Shown here: in pieces, positions 17,081 to 25,290 of the stretch
Layout: each line of letters opens with the position of its first letter
Position numbering within the stretch: position 1 is the first letter of the stretch
Assembly: GCA_963674955.2 (NCBI GenBank)
Contig: CAXXKR010000004.1
Coordinates: 310,001 to 374,000, forward strand
Source of the DNA: G963674955 sp963674955
Lineage (GTDB): Bacteria; Desulfobacterota; Desulfovibrionia; Desulfovibrionales; Desulfovibrionaceae
Direction of reading: 5' to 3'
Length of the DNA stretch: 64,000 bases
Program-made: the position numbers and the translations under genes
Notes under the pieces: generated by a model
The model's database searches: none
What the model was told of the DNA's origin: nothing
What the model saw: the letters and a program-made list of their open reading frames with translations, nothing else

Positions 17081-17374
17081 ATGATGAAAATTGGCATGGC
17101 CGTTTTGTTTTCCATCATGGTTTTTAGTGTCTTGGCCCTTGGCCGAGGCGTCGCCCAGGAAGGCGGACAGTTGGAGACCTTGAAAAGCTCCTGCACCAGT
17201 TGTCACGGCATGGGCCGCACCTGCGCCAAGGTCGGAAAAGCCGACAAGGCGCAGTGGCTCGAAATCCTGGAACGCATGAACCGCCATGGGGCGGGTGTCG
17301 AAGCGGGCGCGATGGATGGCTTGGCCGATTATCTGGCCGTTCCTTCGGATGAACTCAAGGGCGAGTGCGGGTAA
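17081..17374 (+). CDS. Small periplasmic c-type mono-haem protein
   Basis: The 97-residue precursor has a signal peptide (about 1-25, cut after GVAQ or nearby) and one haem-binding CTSCH motif at residues 38-42, so a single covalent haem c is expected. There is no other CxxCH. Additional cysteines at C48 and in the tail GECG are unusual. The protein resembles small quinohaemoprotein-like/DUF cytochromes of delta-proteobacteria; the electron partner is unknown. Two adjacent ATGs exist (17081, 17084); the second is better spaced from GGAGG. cutA follows 6 bases later. Confidence 0.75.
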   Translation: MMKIGMAVLFSIMVFSVLALGRGVAQEGGQLETLKSSCTSCHGMGRTCAKVGKADKAQWLEILERMNRHGAGVEAGAMDGLADYLAVPSDELKGECG

Positions 17375-17380
17375 TCGGGC

Positions 17381-17695
17381 ATGTCCGTCTCCATGATCTA
17401 CATCACCGTGGAGAACGGTTCCGAAGCCGAGAGGTTGGGGCGCATGCTGGTGGAAAGCAGGCTTGCGGCCTGCGTGAACATCATTGACGGCATGCGCTCC
17501 ATTTACCGTTGGCGGGGCAAGGTTGAGAGCGCATCGGAGGCGGTTCTCATCGCCAAGACCAAAACCGAACTGGTTGAGCACTTGACCCGCCTGGTTGTCG
17601 ACGAGCACGGCTACGAGTGCCCCTGCGTCGTTTCCATGCCCATAGAAGGCGGAAATCTGGAGTTCATCCGCTGGATAGAGGAACAGACAGGTTGA
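17381..17695 (+). CDS. cutA: Divalent-cation tolerance protein CutA
   Basis: CutA1 is a trimeric ferredoxin-fold protein associated with tolerance to divalent cations; its biochemical role remains unclear. The 104-residue product carries the family pattern ESRLAACVNIIDGMRSIYRWRGKVE and EVLLIAKT-like AVLIAKTKTEL, then HGYECPCVVSMPIEGGN. It probably shares transcription with the upstream haem protein. It ends about 110 bases before the PfkB kinase gene. Confidence 0.92.
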   Translation: MSVSMIYITVENGSEAERLGRMLVESRLAACVNIIDGMRSIYRWRGKVESASEAVLIAKTKTELVEHLTRLVVDEHGYECPCVVSMPIEGGNLEFIRWIEEQTG

Positions 17696-17807
17696 TGGAT
17701 TAAGCTTTCGGGCCAAAGAGGTTATACTTGTCCTTCACGGCATTGACACCGTAATCTTCAGTCCGTAACTTCGCGCCGTTGAAATAATCACGCTGAGGAG
17801 GGATTCA

Positions 17808-18740
17808 ATGCGGATTTTCGTTTCCGGTTCATTGGCATACGACAGGATAATGACCTTTCCGGGCAAGTTTTCGGACCACATCCTACCGGACAAGATACAT
17901 ATTTTGAACGTCTGCTTTCTGGTGGACGGCCTTGATGAAAAATTCGGCGGAACAGCGGGCAATATCGCCTACAGCCTGGCTCTTCTGGAAGAGAAGCCGG
18001 TCATTCTGAGTGCCGGAGGCAAGGATTTCGGCCCCTACAGGGAATGGCTGGAGCGGATTGGCCTGCCCCTGGGAGGCATCCGCGTGGTGAAAGACGAGTT
18101 CACTGCCGGGGCCTATATCACCACGGACCAGTCCGACAACCAGATCACGGGTTTCAATCCCGGCGCCATGAAACACGCCTGCGGCTACGAATTCGGTTCC
18201 TTCAGGGCTTCGGAATGCCTGGGCATCATCTCGCCCGGAAATCTCGACGACATGATGAACCTGCCCCGTTTTTTCAGGGACAAGGGCATCCGCTACATCT
18301 TCGATCCCGGCCAACAGATTCCGGCTTTCAACGGCGACCAGCTCGTGGACGCCATCAAGGGTTCCCATATCCTGATCACCAATGATTACGAACTTGAAAT
18401 GATCATGAAGGCCACAGGCCTGGACAAGGCGGAAGTCCTGGATTTGACGGACTGCATGATAACCACCCTGGGTGAAGAGGGTTCCAGGGTCTTGCGCAAG
18501 GGTAAGGTAACCGACATCCCGGTCGCCGTGGTCTCCCAGGTGCTCGATCCCACAGGAGCGGGCGACGCATACAGGTCTGGCCTGATAAAGGGGCTGGCAA
18601 TGGGCAGGTCCATCGAGGACTCCGCCCTCATGGGCGCGGTCTGCTCGGCCTATGCCGTTGAACGCAAGGGCACCCAGGAGCACGGCTTCACCTTTGATGA
18701 ATTCAGGGCGCGCTACCGGGATAATTTCGGGGATTTATAA
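17808..18740 (+). CDS. PfkB-family carbohydrate/nucleoside kinase
   Basis: This 310-residue ribokinase-fold protein phosphorylates a sugar or nucleoside; the substrate cannot be read from sequence. N-terminal SGSLAYDRIMTFPGKF and GGTAGNIAYSLALL are typical of the adenosine-kinase-like branch, and the C-terminal anion-hole/catalytic motif is DPTGAGDAYRSGLIKG (catalytic Asp in GAGD). A good GGAGG site precedes the ATG. It heads a run of three kinases (PfkB, phosphotransferase-fold, APS-kinase-like) with short gaps, suggesting a shared pathway. Confidence 0.87.
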   Translation: MRIFVSGSLAYDRIMTFPGKFSDHILPDKIHILNVCFLVDGLDEKFGGTAGNIAYSLALLEEKPVILSAGGKDFGPYREWLERIGLPLGGIRVVKDEFTAGAYITTDQSDNQITGFNPGAMKHACGYEFGSFRASECLGIISPGNLDDMMNLPRFFRDKGIRYIFDPGQQIPAFNGDQLVDAIKGSHILITNDYELEMIMKATGLDKAEVLDLTDCMITTLGEEGSRVLRKGKVTDIPVAVVSQVLDPTGAGDAYRSGLIKGLAMGRSIEDSALMGAVCSAYAVERKGTQEHGFTFDEFRARYRDNFGDL

Positions 18741-18793
18741 TCTTTCCCGCACCGTAAAGGCCTTGGCCGAGGTCCGGGCCGGGAGGTCTGGAT

Positions 18794-19876
18794 ATGATTG
18801 AACTGAAGCTGGAAAACGTCGAATCCTATCTGAAAAAGGCTTTTGGCGAGAGCGCTGTTCTTGTGGACGCCGGGGAGATCGGAACCCTGGACAAGCAGGG
18901 CATGAAGCGTTTCGGGTACGGCAAGCCGCTTCTGGTGCGCTTCAAGGTCGACGGCAGTCTCAGGCAGGGCGTGCTGTCGGTCATGCGCGGCGACAAGTAC
19001 GGCCACCAGTTCTATTGGGACCGGGCCGCCATCCTCATGTTCCAGTACGAAGCGTCGGCGCGCATGGAGGGACATGTGCGGCCCATGGGGCTGGGCTACG
19101 TGGACAAGGACGACCGTTTCGTGCCTTTGCGCGATCCAAAGGAATTCTTCATCCTCAACGAGCTTTTGGAAGGGCATGACTATTTCAACGACCTGGAGCG
19201 CATCCGCGAGGGCGGGTTCAGGCCGGAAGACGAGGAAATTGCCAGGGAGTTCGCCCGCTGGCTGGCCCGTATTCATTCCAGAAAGCTCAATGACCCGGAT
19301 CTCTATTACAGGCGCATCAGAAATCTGCTCGGTTCCAGCGAGTGCATTCTGGGCCTTGTCGACGAGGCCTATACCCATCCTTATCCCGAATTCAGCGACG
19401 AGCGGTTCATGCGCCTGGAGAAAAGGCTCATAGACTGGCGCTGGAAGCTCAGGGGCTATGCTCACCGCTTGGCAGTGGTTCACGGAGATTTTCATCCCTG
19501 GAACGTGCTGGTCCGCGAGGACGGAGGGTTTTCAGTGCTGGACAGGAGCAGGGGGGAATGGGGCGATCCCGCAGGCGACCTCTGCACCATGGCCATCAAC
19601 TACCTGTTGTTCGGACTTTATGACAAGCCCAGACTTGGAGGCGACTTTTGGCGTCTTTACCATACTTATTTTCAGGAATATCTCGATATTACGGGGGATA
19701 ATGAGCTTCTTGAGGTCATTGCCCCGTTTTTCGTCTTCAGGGGGCTGGTTATCGCTTCGCCGGAATGGTATCCTGACCATCCGGAACCTGTCCGCCGGGG
19801 GCTGCTGAGGTTTCTTGAGAATGTACTGGAAGATGATGTCTTTGACTGGGAAAACATAAACAAATACATGGAGTGA
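18794..19876 (+). CDS. Aminoglycoside-phosphotransferase-fold kinase
   Basis: The 360-residue protein has the catalytic loop VVHGDFHPWNVLVREDGG (about 230-247) and the metal-binding segment VLDRSRGEWGDPAGDLCTM of the APH/choline-kinase fold. The usual DFG-like FIDWE is replaced by VLDRSRGEWGDP, which still supplies the metal-binding Asp. The family phosphorylates hydroxyl groups of small molecules; here the substrate is unknown, and drug resistance is unlikely given the core context. The APS-kinase-like gene starts 4 bases after the stop, so the two are probably co-translated. Confidence 0.83.
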   Translation: MIELKLENVESYLKKAFGESAVLVDAGEIGTLDKQGMKRFGYGKPLLVRFKVDGSLRQGVLSVMRGDKYGHQFYWDRAAILMFQYEASARMEGHVRPMGLGYVDKDDRFVPLRDPKEFFILNELLEGHDYFNDLERIREGGFRPEDEEIAREFARWLARIHSRKLNDPDLYYRRIRNLLGSSECILGLVDEAYTHPYPEFSDERFMRLEKRLIDWRWKLRGYAHRLAVVHGDFHPWNVLVREDGGFSVLDRSRGEWGDPAGDLCTMAINYLLFGLYDKPRLGGDFWRLYHTYFQEYLDITGDNELLEVIAPFFVFRGLVIASPEWYPDHPEPVRRGLLRFLENVLEDDVFDWENINKYME

Positions 19877-19880
19877 CCGC

Positions 19881-20462
19881 ATGGGGGACGACAGGGAAGG
19901 CTGGGCGGTTTGGTTCGTGGGATTGCCGGGGAGCGGCAAAAGCTGTCTCGCAAAAGGGGTTTACGAAAAGCTTTCCGGGCGCGGGGATGACGTTGTCTGG
20001 CTTGAGATGGACAAGCGCAGGGGAGATTATCTTTCAGAGCCCAGCTATACTGCGGAGGAGAGAAAGGAGTCCTACGCAAGGTTCGTGGATGAAGCCGCAG
20101 AGCTGGTTTCCCGCGGCAAGGGGGTGCTCATGGACGGCACGGCCTACAAGGCCTCCATGCGGAAACGGGCTAGAGAGCGCATAGGAAAATTTGCGGAAGT
20201 CTATGTTTCGTGTCCCCTGGACGTGGCTGTACGGCGCGAGGCGATTCGTCCCGACGGAGCGGTAATGGCCGGTCTGTACGAGAAGGCCTTGGACAGGAAA
20301 AGGACAGGCAGGCAGTGCGAGGGACTTGGAGACGTGGTTGGCGTTGACGTTCCCTTTGAAGATGACGAGAATGCGGAGTGCGTGATTGAAAACGGCCTGT
20401 TGTCCAAAGATCAGACCCTTGAGCGGGCAATGGATTTTATTGACCGCTGGCTAAAAGAATAG
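19881..20462 (+). CDS. Adenylylsulfate-kinase-like protein (divergent)
   Basis: This 193-residue P-loop kinase resembles APS kinase (CysC): Walker A GLPGSGKSCLAKGVYEKL, then EVYVSCPLDVAVRRE and AGLYEKALDRKRTGR in the places of the usual EVYV.PLE.CE.RD and KGLYKKA. However, the canonical LDGDN-R motif reads LEMDKRRGDYL, and the SPY...R sugar-sulfate site reads DGTAYKASMRKRAR, so true APS kinase activity is uncertain. Sulfate reducers activate sulfate only to APS for respiration, so PAPS would serve sulfation or a different phosphate acceptor. The location after two other kinases supports a common anabolic route. Confidence 0.7.
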   Translation: MGDDREGWAVWFVGLPGSGKSCLAKGVYEKLSGRGDDVVWLEMDKRRGDYLSEPSYTAEERKESYARFVDEAAELVSRGKGVLMDGTAYKASMRKRARERIGKFAEVYVSCPLDVAVRREAIRPDGAVMAGLYEKALDRKRTGRQCEGLGDVVGVDVPFEDDENAECVIENGLLSKDQTLERAMDFIDRWLKE

Positions 20463-20499
20463 AAGCGCGGCCACGTCTTGGCGGCCGCGAAAGGAATGT

Positions 20500-21849
20500 A
20501 TGAAGTTTCACATCAACACTTTCGGCTGCCAGATGAACGTGCACGATTCCGATTGGCTTGAGCGGGCCATGTGCAAGCGGGGTTGGGAAAGGGCCGCCGA
20601 GGATGAGGCCGGCGTCATTGTCCTGAATACCTGCAGCGTCAGGGAAAAACCCGAACAGAAAGTCTACAGCGCCTTGGGCCGGATATCCGCCCTGGTGCGC
20701 AACGATCCCGATCTTTTCGTGGCCGTGGGCGGTTGCGTGGCCCAGCAGGTGGGAACAGGTTTTTTCGAACGTTTTCCCTTCGTGCGGCTGGTCTTCGGAA
20801 CCGACGGCCTGACCCTGGCTCCCAACGCCCTTGAGCGTTTGGTTCAGGAACCTGATTTGCGCCTGAGTCTCCTGGACATGCTGGGACAATATCCCGAGCG
20901 CGAGGAGGCGCCGCCGGTAAGCGATCCCGAAACCGACACCCGCCAGGCCTTTGTGAACATAATGCAGGGCTGCGACAATTTTTGCGCCTATTGCATCGTG
21001 CCCTATGTGCGGGGCAGACAGAAATCAAGGCTGCCGGAGCACATACTCTCGGAATGCAGATTTCTGGTTGAACACGGCGTGCGCGAATTGACACTGCTCG
21101 GGCAGAACGTGAACAGCTACGGACTTGACCCAAGCGGCGCGGGCCTGGGCTTTTCCGAACTCCTGGCCCAAGTGGCATCCATTCCCGGACTGGTTCGCCT
21201 GCGCTTCACCACGTCGCACCCCAAGGATATCGCACCCGAAGTCATTGAGGCCTTCGGCAACCTTCCGAATCTTTGCCCCCAGCTGCATTTGCCTCTTCAG
21301 GCCGGGTCCGACCGCGTGCTCAAGCGCATGGGCAGAAAATACGACAGCGCCGGTTACCTGAAGATAGTGGAAGCCCTTAAAGCGGTGAGACCGGACATTG
21401 CCCTGACCACGGACCTCATTGTCGGCTTTCCGGGAGAGACGGAGGAGGACTTCGAGAAGACGCTTGAAATAATGGAAAAAGTTAGATTCGAAAGCAGTTT
21501 TTCCTTCAAGTATTCCGACCGCCCGGGAGTGGCGGCCGTGAACATGAAGCCCAAGGTGGACGAGGCCGTGGCCTCGTCAAGACTCGAGCGCTTGCAGAAA
21601 TTGCAAAATGTTATTACTAGAGAATGTCTAAAGAATTGTATCGGCCTTGAAACGGAGATTCTCGTCGAAGGATTCAGCAGAAAGCAGCAGGGCCGATTGA
21701 TCTCCTGGCGTGGCCGTGATCCGGGTGGAAGAATAGTCAATGTCGAGTGCGAACCCGGTGAACATCTGGTCGGCAAGCTGATGCGGGTCGGAATCGTGGA
21801 AGCCAAAAAACACTCCCTTTTGGGAGAAGGAATCGGTTCGCCATGGTAG
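20500..21849 (+). CDS. miaB: tRNA-2-methylthio-N6-dimethylallyladenosine synthase MiaB
   Basis: MiaB is a radical-SAM methylthiotransferase that modifies i6A37 of tRNAs to ms2i6A. The 449-residue product has the N-terminal UPF0004 domain with cluster cysteines in FGCQMNVHDSD, NTCSVREK and VGGCVAQQ, the radical-SAM CDNFCAYC motif (CX3CX2C) near residue 157, and a C-terminal TRAM region. Length is typical. Between the APS-kinase-like stop and this gene, CGCGGCC (20466-20472) and GGCCGCG (20483-20489) form a hairpin without a T-run just before the ribosome site. The 3' end overlaps the next gene by 7 bases. Confidence 0.96.
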   Translation: MKFHINTFGCQMNVHDSDWLERAMCKRGWERAAEDEAGVIVLNTCSVREKPEQKVYSALGRISALVRNDPDLFVAVGGCVAQQVGTGFFERFPFVRLVFGTDGLTLAPNALERLVQEPDLRLSLLDMLGQYPEREEAPPVSDPETDTRQAFVNIMQGCDNFCAYCIVPYVRGRQKSRLPEHILSECRFLVEHGVRELTLLGQNVNSYGLDPSGAGLGFSELLAQVASIPGLVRLRFTTSHPKDIAPEVIEAFGNLPNLCPQLHLPLQAGSDRVLKRMGRKYDSAGYLKIVEALKAVRPDIALTTDLIVGFPGETEEDFEKTLEIMEKVRFESSFSFKYSDRPGVAAVNMKPKVDEAVASSRLERLQKLQNVITRECLKNCIGLETEILVEGFSRKQQGRLISWRGRDPGGRIVNVECEPGEHLVGKLMRVGIVEAKKHSLLGEGIGSPW

Positions 21850-22337
21850 AGATGAAGGTTTTCGGTCTTGCCGTTGACGAGAAAAGCCAGGCTCCTGTGC
21901 TGATCCTCAAGGATTCGGCGGAAGAGAGGGTTCTGCCCATCTGGATCGGGGCCATGGAGGCCATGTCCATCTCCCTGGCCCTGAACAAGGTGGTTTTTCC
22001 CAGGCCCATGACCCACGACCTGCTCCTGTCCGTCATTGAGGATTTGGGCGGAAGGGTTAATTCCGTGGAGGTGACGAACATCGAGGACGGCACCTTCTAC
22101 GCCGAGGTCGTGTTGAGCCGTGACGGAGAGATCAAGCGCATCGACAGCAGGCCGTCCGACGCGATAGCCCTGGCCGTCAGGGCCGAGGCAGCGATTCTTG
22201 TTCACGAGGATGTGCTCAAGGAGGCCGGGAGTCATACCCTTGCCGATTACGAGAAGGTGCTCAAGAGCGAGGATTCAGACAAGTGGGCGGAAGAGCTTGA
22301 AAAATTTTCGGAAGAAGACAGCAAGTACAAGATGTAG
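21843..22337 (+). CDS. Bifunctional nuclease family protein (DUF151)
   Basis: The 164-residue protein matches the DUF151/bifunctional nuclease family, members of which have been reported to cleave RNA and DNA; its cellular role in bacteria is unsettled. Diagnostic segments are MKVFGLAVDEKSQAPVLIL, LPIWIGAMEAMSI and the strongly conserved RPSDAIALAVRAEAAILV. It starts within the last 7 bases of miaB, so translation is coupled to tRNA modification; the pairing is common in delta-proteobacteria. Confidence 0.9.
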   Translation: MVEMKVFGLAVDEKSQAPVLILKDSAEERVLPIWIGAMEAMSISLALNKVVFPRPMTHDLLLSVIEDLGGRVNSVEVTNIEDGTFYAEVVLSRDGEIKRIDSRPSDAIALAVRAEAAILVHEDVLKEAGSHTLADYEKVLKSEDSDKWAEELEKFSEEDSKYKM

Positions 22338-22350
22338 CGCGGAGCCGCAA

Positions 22351-23001
22351 ATGATAGATTTACACACGCACACGGTTTACAGCGACGGCGAGCTGATACC
22401 TGCCGAATTGGCCAGAAGGGCGGAGGTGGCCGGGTATCGGGCCCTGGCCTTTACCGACCATGCCGATGCCGGCAACCTTGGTTTCATCCTTGAAAACATC
22501 CTCAGGCTCACAGGGAGTTATGGACATTTCAACGACATCAACCTCTTTGCGGGCGTCGAGTTGACACACACTCCTCCGGCCCTGATTTCGGAACTGACGA
22601 GCATGGCTCGCGAAAAGGGCGCTCAAATTGTGGTGATGCACGGCGAAACCATTGTGGAACCCGTGGCTCCCGGCACCAACCTCGCGGCCATCGAGGCCGG
22701 TGTGGACATTCTGGCCCATCCTGGACTGATAACGAAGGAAGAGGTTGAGTTGGCCGCCCAAAAGGGCGTTTGCCTGGAAATCACCACGCGCAAGGGGCAC
22801 AGCCTGACCAACGGCCATGTTGCCGGGTTGGCCCGGAAATATGGGGCAAAGCTCGTGATCAACAACGACGCCCACGCGCCGGGCGATCTGGTCTCAGGCG
22901 AGTTGCGCAGAAAAATAGCCCTTGGCGCGGGACTTTCCAGGGAAGAATGGGAGCAGGCCGAAAGCAACTCCCGCGAACTGGTTCAGCGGATGCTTAAATG
23001 A
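22351..23001 (+). CDS. PHP-domain phosphoesterase, histidinol-phosphatase-like
   Basis: The 216-residue protein has the PHP metal sites: DLHTHTVYSDGE at the N-terminus, ALAFTDHADAG, GVELTH, VVMHGET and LAHPGLI, plus VINNDAHAPGD at the end. These bind two or three metals and act on phosphate esters; histidinol phosphate is only one possible substrate, and no histidine gene is nearby. The start at 22351 has a GGAG site 7 bases upstream; the longer frame from 22198 runs through the DUF151 gene. It closes the miaB-DUF151 operon; about 170 bases separate it from tolQ. Confidence 0.87.
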   Translation: MIDLHTHTVYSDGELIPAELARRAEVAGYRALAFTDHADAGNLGFILENILRLTGSYGHFNDINLFAGVELTHTPPALISELTSMAREKGAQIVVMHGETIVEPVAPGTNLAAIEAGVDILAHPGLITKEEVELAAQKGVCLEITTRKGHSLTNGHVAGLARKYGAKLVINNDAHAPGDLVSGELRRKIALGAGLSREEWEQAESNSRELVQRMLK

Positions 23002-23171
23002 GCATTTTTCAGCCTTCATATTCATCAATTTTAACCCGATCGGCACGATTGCATTTCGTGCGAACATTTGGATTCGCCTGTACGCAACGCCGGGCATGCT
23101 TCATGCAGACCGGTTCAGCGGCGCACAGGCTCAGGCCCCTGTGACGAGAACATACTAACAAAGGTAAAGAG

Positions 23172-23864
23172 ATGGACATGCTACCTGAAACCGGATTTAT
23201 AGGCATGCTTGCCGGTGCGACCCTGGTCGTGAAGCTGGTTCTGCTGCTGCTCGCGACCATGTCGGTCTGGAGTTGGACGATTATCTTCACAAAACTTTTC
23301 ATGGTCAATCGAGCCAAGAAGCGCGTCGCAGTCGGCTATGAACAGTTCCAGCAGGCCGATGATCTTTCCGACGGACTGCAGGCCATCGGTAAGGAAGACT
23401 CTCCGCTGACCACACTGGGCAGCAAGGCCATCAAGGAATTCAAGAAGCTGGAAAGCGCCGACGTGGACCGGGAGCGAAAGCGCATGCTGGTCAAGGACAC
23501 CCTGCGCCGCATTCTCAGGCAGGGAATCAGCGTCGAGATGAAGCGTCTTTCCAGTTCAATACCTTTCCTGGCCACCTGCGCCAATGCCGCTCCGTTTATC
23601 GGCCTTTTCGGGACCGTCTGGGGCATCATGAACGCCTTCCATTCCATCGGGACGGCCAAGACCGCAGCACTGGCCGCTGTGGCGCCGGGCATTTCCGAAG
23701 CCCTGGTCGCAACGGCCATAGGACTGGGCGTGGCCATACCGGCCACCATCGCCTACAACTTCTTCCTGGGCATGCTTGCCGAAGTCGAAGCCGAGATGAT
23801 CAACTTTGCCGGAGCATTCCTGAACCGGGTCGAGCGCGAAGTGGCCTGGGTCGGCGGCAAGTAG
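23172..23864 (+). CDS. tolQ: Tol-Pal system proton channel subunit TolQ
   Basis: TolQ with TolR forms the inner-membrane proton-driven motor of the Tol-Pal system, which constricts the outer membrane at division. The 230-residue product has three transmembrane segments (about 15-40, 130-155, 170-195), with FIGLFGTVWGIMNAFHSIG and GLGVAIPATIAYNFF typical of MotA/TolQ/ExbB channels. tolR follows 9 bases downstream. The gene opens a full tolQRAB-pal operon. The 170-base upstream gap has no obvious promoter. Confidence 0.95.
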   Translation: MDMLPETGFIGMLAGATLVVKLVLLLLATMSVWSWTIIFTKLFMVNRAKKRVAVGYEQFQQADDLSDGLQAIGKEDSPLTTLGSKAIKEFKKLESADVDRERKRMLVKDTLRRILRQGISVEMKRLSSSIPFLATCANAAPFIGLFGTVWGIMNAFHSIGTAKTAALAAVAPGISEALVATAIGLGVAIPATIAYNFFLGMLAEVEAEMINFAGAFLNRVEREVAWVGGK

Positions 23865-23873
23865 GAGACGCAA

Positions 23874-24284
23874 ATGGCTATCAAGACCGGTGGAGGATAT
23901 CTGGCTGAGATCAACGTGACGCCCTTTGTGGACGTCATGCTCGTGCTGTTGATCATATTCATGGTGACCGCGCCACTCCTGACCCAGGGCGTGGAAGTCA
24001 ATCTGCCGCAGACCAAGGCGGTCAAGGCTTTGCCCAAGGACAGCGACCATCTCGTTCTGTCCGTGAAAAAGGACGGCAAACTGTTCATCGACGAGTACGA
24101 GGTGGACAGGGATCAATTGCAGGGGCAGTTGAAACGTCTGGTTGCGGATCAGAAAAAGGATCTTTTTTTGCGGGCCGACAAGGAAGTGGCCTACGGTGTG
24201 GTGGTGGAAGTCATGGGTGAAATAAAGGCTGCGGGCATAGACAAGCTCGGCGTTGTGGCCGAGCCGGCCAAGGAGAAGAAGTAG
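23874..24284 (+). CDS. tolR: Tol-Pal system protein TolR
   Basis: TolR is the single-pass partner of TolQ; its transmembrane aspartate carries protons. The 136-residue product shows the diagnostic INVTPFVDVMLVLLIIFMVT, with the channel Asp in FVDVML near residue 20, then a periplasmic ExbD/TolR domain ending at a lysine-rich tail. Spacing to tolQ is 9 bases. Length fits the family. Confidence 0.95.
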   Translation: MAIKTGGGYLAEINVTPFVDVMLVLLIIFMVTAPLLTQGVEVNLPQTKAVKALPKDSDHLVLSVKKDGKLFIDEYEVDRDQLQGQLKRLVADQKKDLFLRADKEVAYGVVVEVMGEIKAAGIDKLGVVAEPAKEKK

Positions 24285-24333
24285 TTGCGCTGTCGCATGG
24301 CGTCCTTTTTTTTGCGGGAGCGGGTATAGCCTG

Positions 24334-25284
24334 ATGATTTCGTTGCAAAACAGGGGTTTGATATTTTCTCTTTCCCTGCATGTCGGGGTCGTGCTGCTCG
24401 CATTGTTCTGGACAGGTTCCGGGTCTGTGTCCATCGACCTGAACCAGCCGATTTACAATGTCGATCTGGTTTCCCTCGCGCCTGCGGGCGGCGGCGGAAA
24501 AAGCGGTCCCAAGAAACCTGTGGCCGTGGCAAAGCCGGAGCCAGCCAAGCCCGAGCCTGCCGTCCAGGATGCCAAGCCCATAGCCGAGGTCAAACCCGAG
24601 CCCAAGCCAGAACCCAAACCGGAGCCCAAGCCCGAGCCCAAACCGGAAATCAAACCGGAGCCCAAACCTGAGCCGAAACCGCAACCGCAGGCCAAGCCGG
24701 AACCTGAAGCAAAGGCCATCAGCGAGAAAAAGGACGAGACGAAGAAGGCGCCGCCGGTCGAAAAGGCTGAGCCGAAACCCAAGCCCAAACCTCAGCCCAC
24801 GCCTGAGGAGGTCAAGGCGAATGCCCTCAGGTCGGTGAAAAAGGATGTTGCCGCCGGTGAGAAGCGTCAGCGCAGCGCCTTGGAACAGGAATTGGCCTCC
24901 CTGCGCAAGACCGAGGGAGAAGACCTTTACAGCGAAGGCGGAACCGGAGGCGGCGAAGGGGGCGGTGAAGGCGCTGGAGGCGGCACAGGTTCAGGAGTGT
25001 CCGGACTTTTGCAGGTCTACGGCGAGGTGGTCAAGCAGGAGATCAAGAAGAATTGGCGTTATCCGGCATTCAGTGGCGACGAGAACAACGTGGCCTCCGT
25101 CGAGATCAGGATCGACCCCGACGGCACCATAATTGAATATGAGATCATCAGGTCTTCGGGCGATCCCGGAGTGGACAATTCCGTGCGGGCTGCATTGAAG
25201 CAGACTGAAAGGGTGCCGCCTCCTCCACGCAAGGACCTCGGCAGGATCATAATCAATTTCAACACACAAGATATGGGAAATTAG
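24334..25284 (+). CDS. tolA: Tol-Pal system protein TolA (TonB/TolA C-terminal type)
   Basis: TolA links TolQR in the inner membrane to TolB/Pal at the outer membrane. The 316-residue product begins MISLQNRGLIFSLSLHVGVV with one membrane anchor, then a long Pro/Glu/Lys spacer (about 50-170), a glycine-rich hinge (GGTGGGEGGGEGAGGGTGSG, about 205-225) and a TonB/TolA C-terminal domain. That domain contains YGEVVKQEIKKNWRYPAF and VEIRIDPDGTIIEYEI. A longer frame from 24253 starts inside tolR and is rejected. The Pro-rich rather than Ala/helical spacer makes it look TonB-like, but the operon position argues for TolA. Confidence 0.88.
   Translation: MISLQNRGLIFSLSLHVGVVLLALFWTGSGSVSIDLNQPIYNVDLVSLAPAGGGGKSGPKKPVAVAKPEPAKPEPAVQDAKPIAEVKPEPKPEPKPEPKPEPKPEIKPEPKPEPKPQPQAKPEPEAKAISEKKDETKKAPPVEKAEPKPKPKPQPTPEEVKANALRSVKKDVAAGEKRQRSALEQELASLRKTEGEDLYSEGGTGGGEGGGEGAGGGTGSGVSGLLQVYGEVVKQEIKKNWRYPAFSGDENNVASVEIRIDPDGTIIEYEIIRSSGDPGVDNSVRAALKQTERVPPPPRKDLGRIIINFNTQDMGN
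24592..24708 (+). repeat. Pro-Glu-Lys codon repeat in tolA
   Basis: Tandem 12-base units encode KPEP/EPKP repeats, with two variants (EIKP, QPQA). This is a low-complexity spacer expected to be extended in the periplasm. Such repeats are prone to copy-number change between strains. Confidence 0.9.
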
Positions 25285-25290
25285 GCAGAC

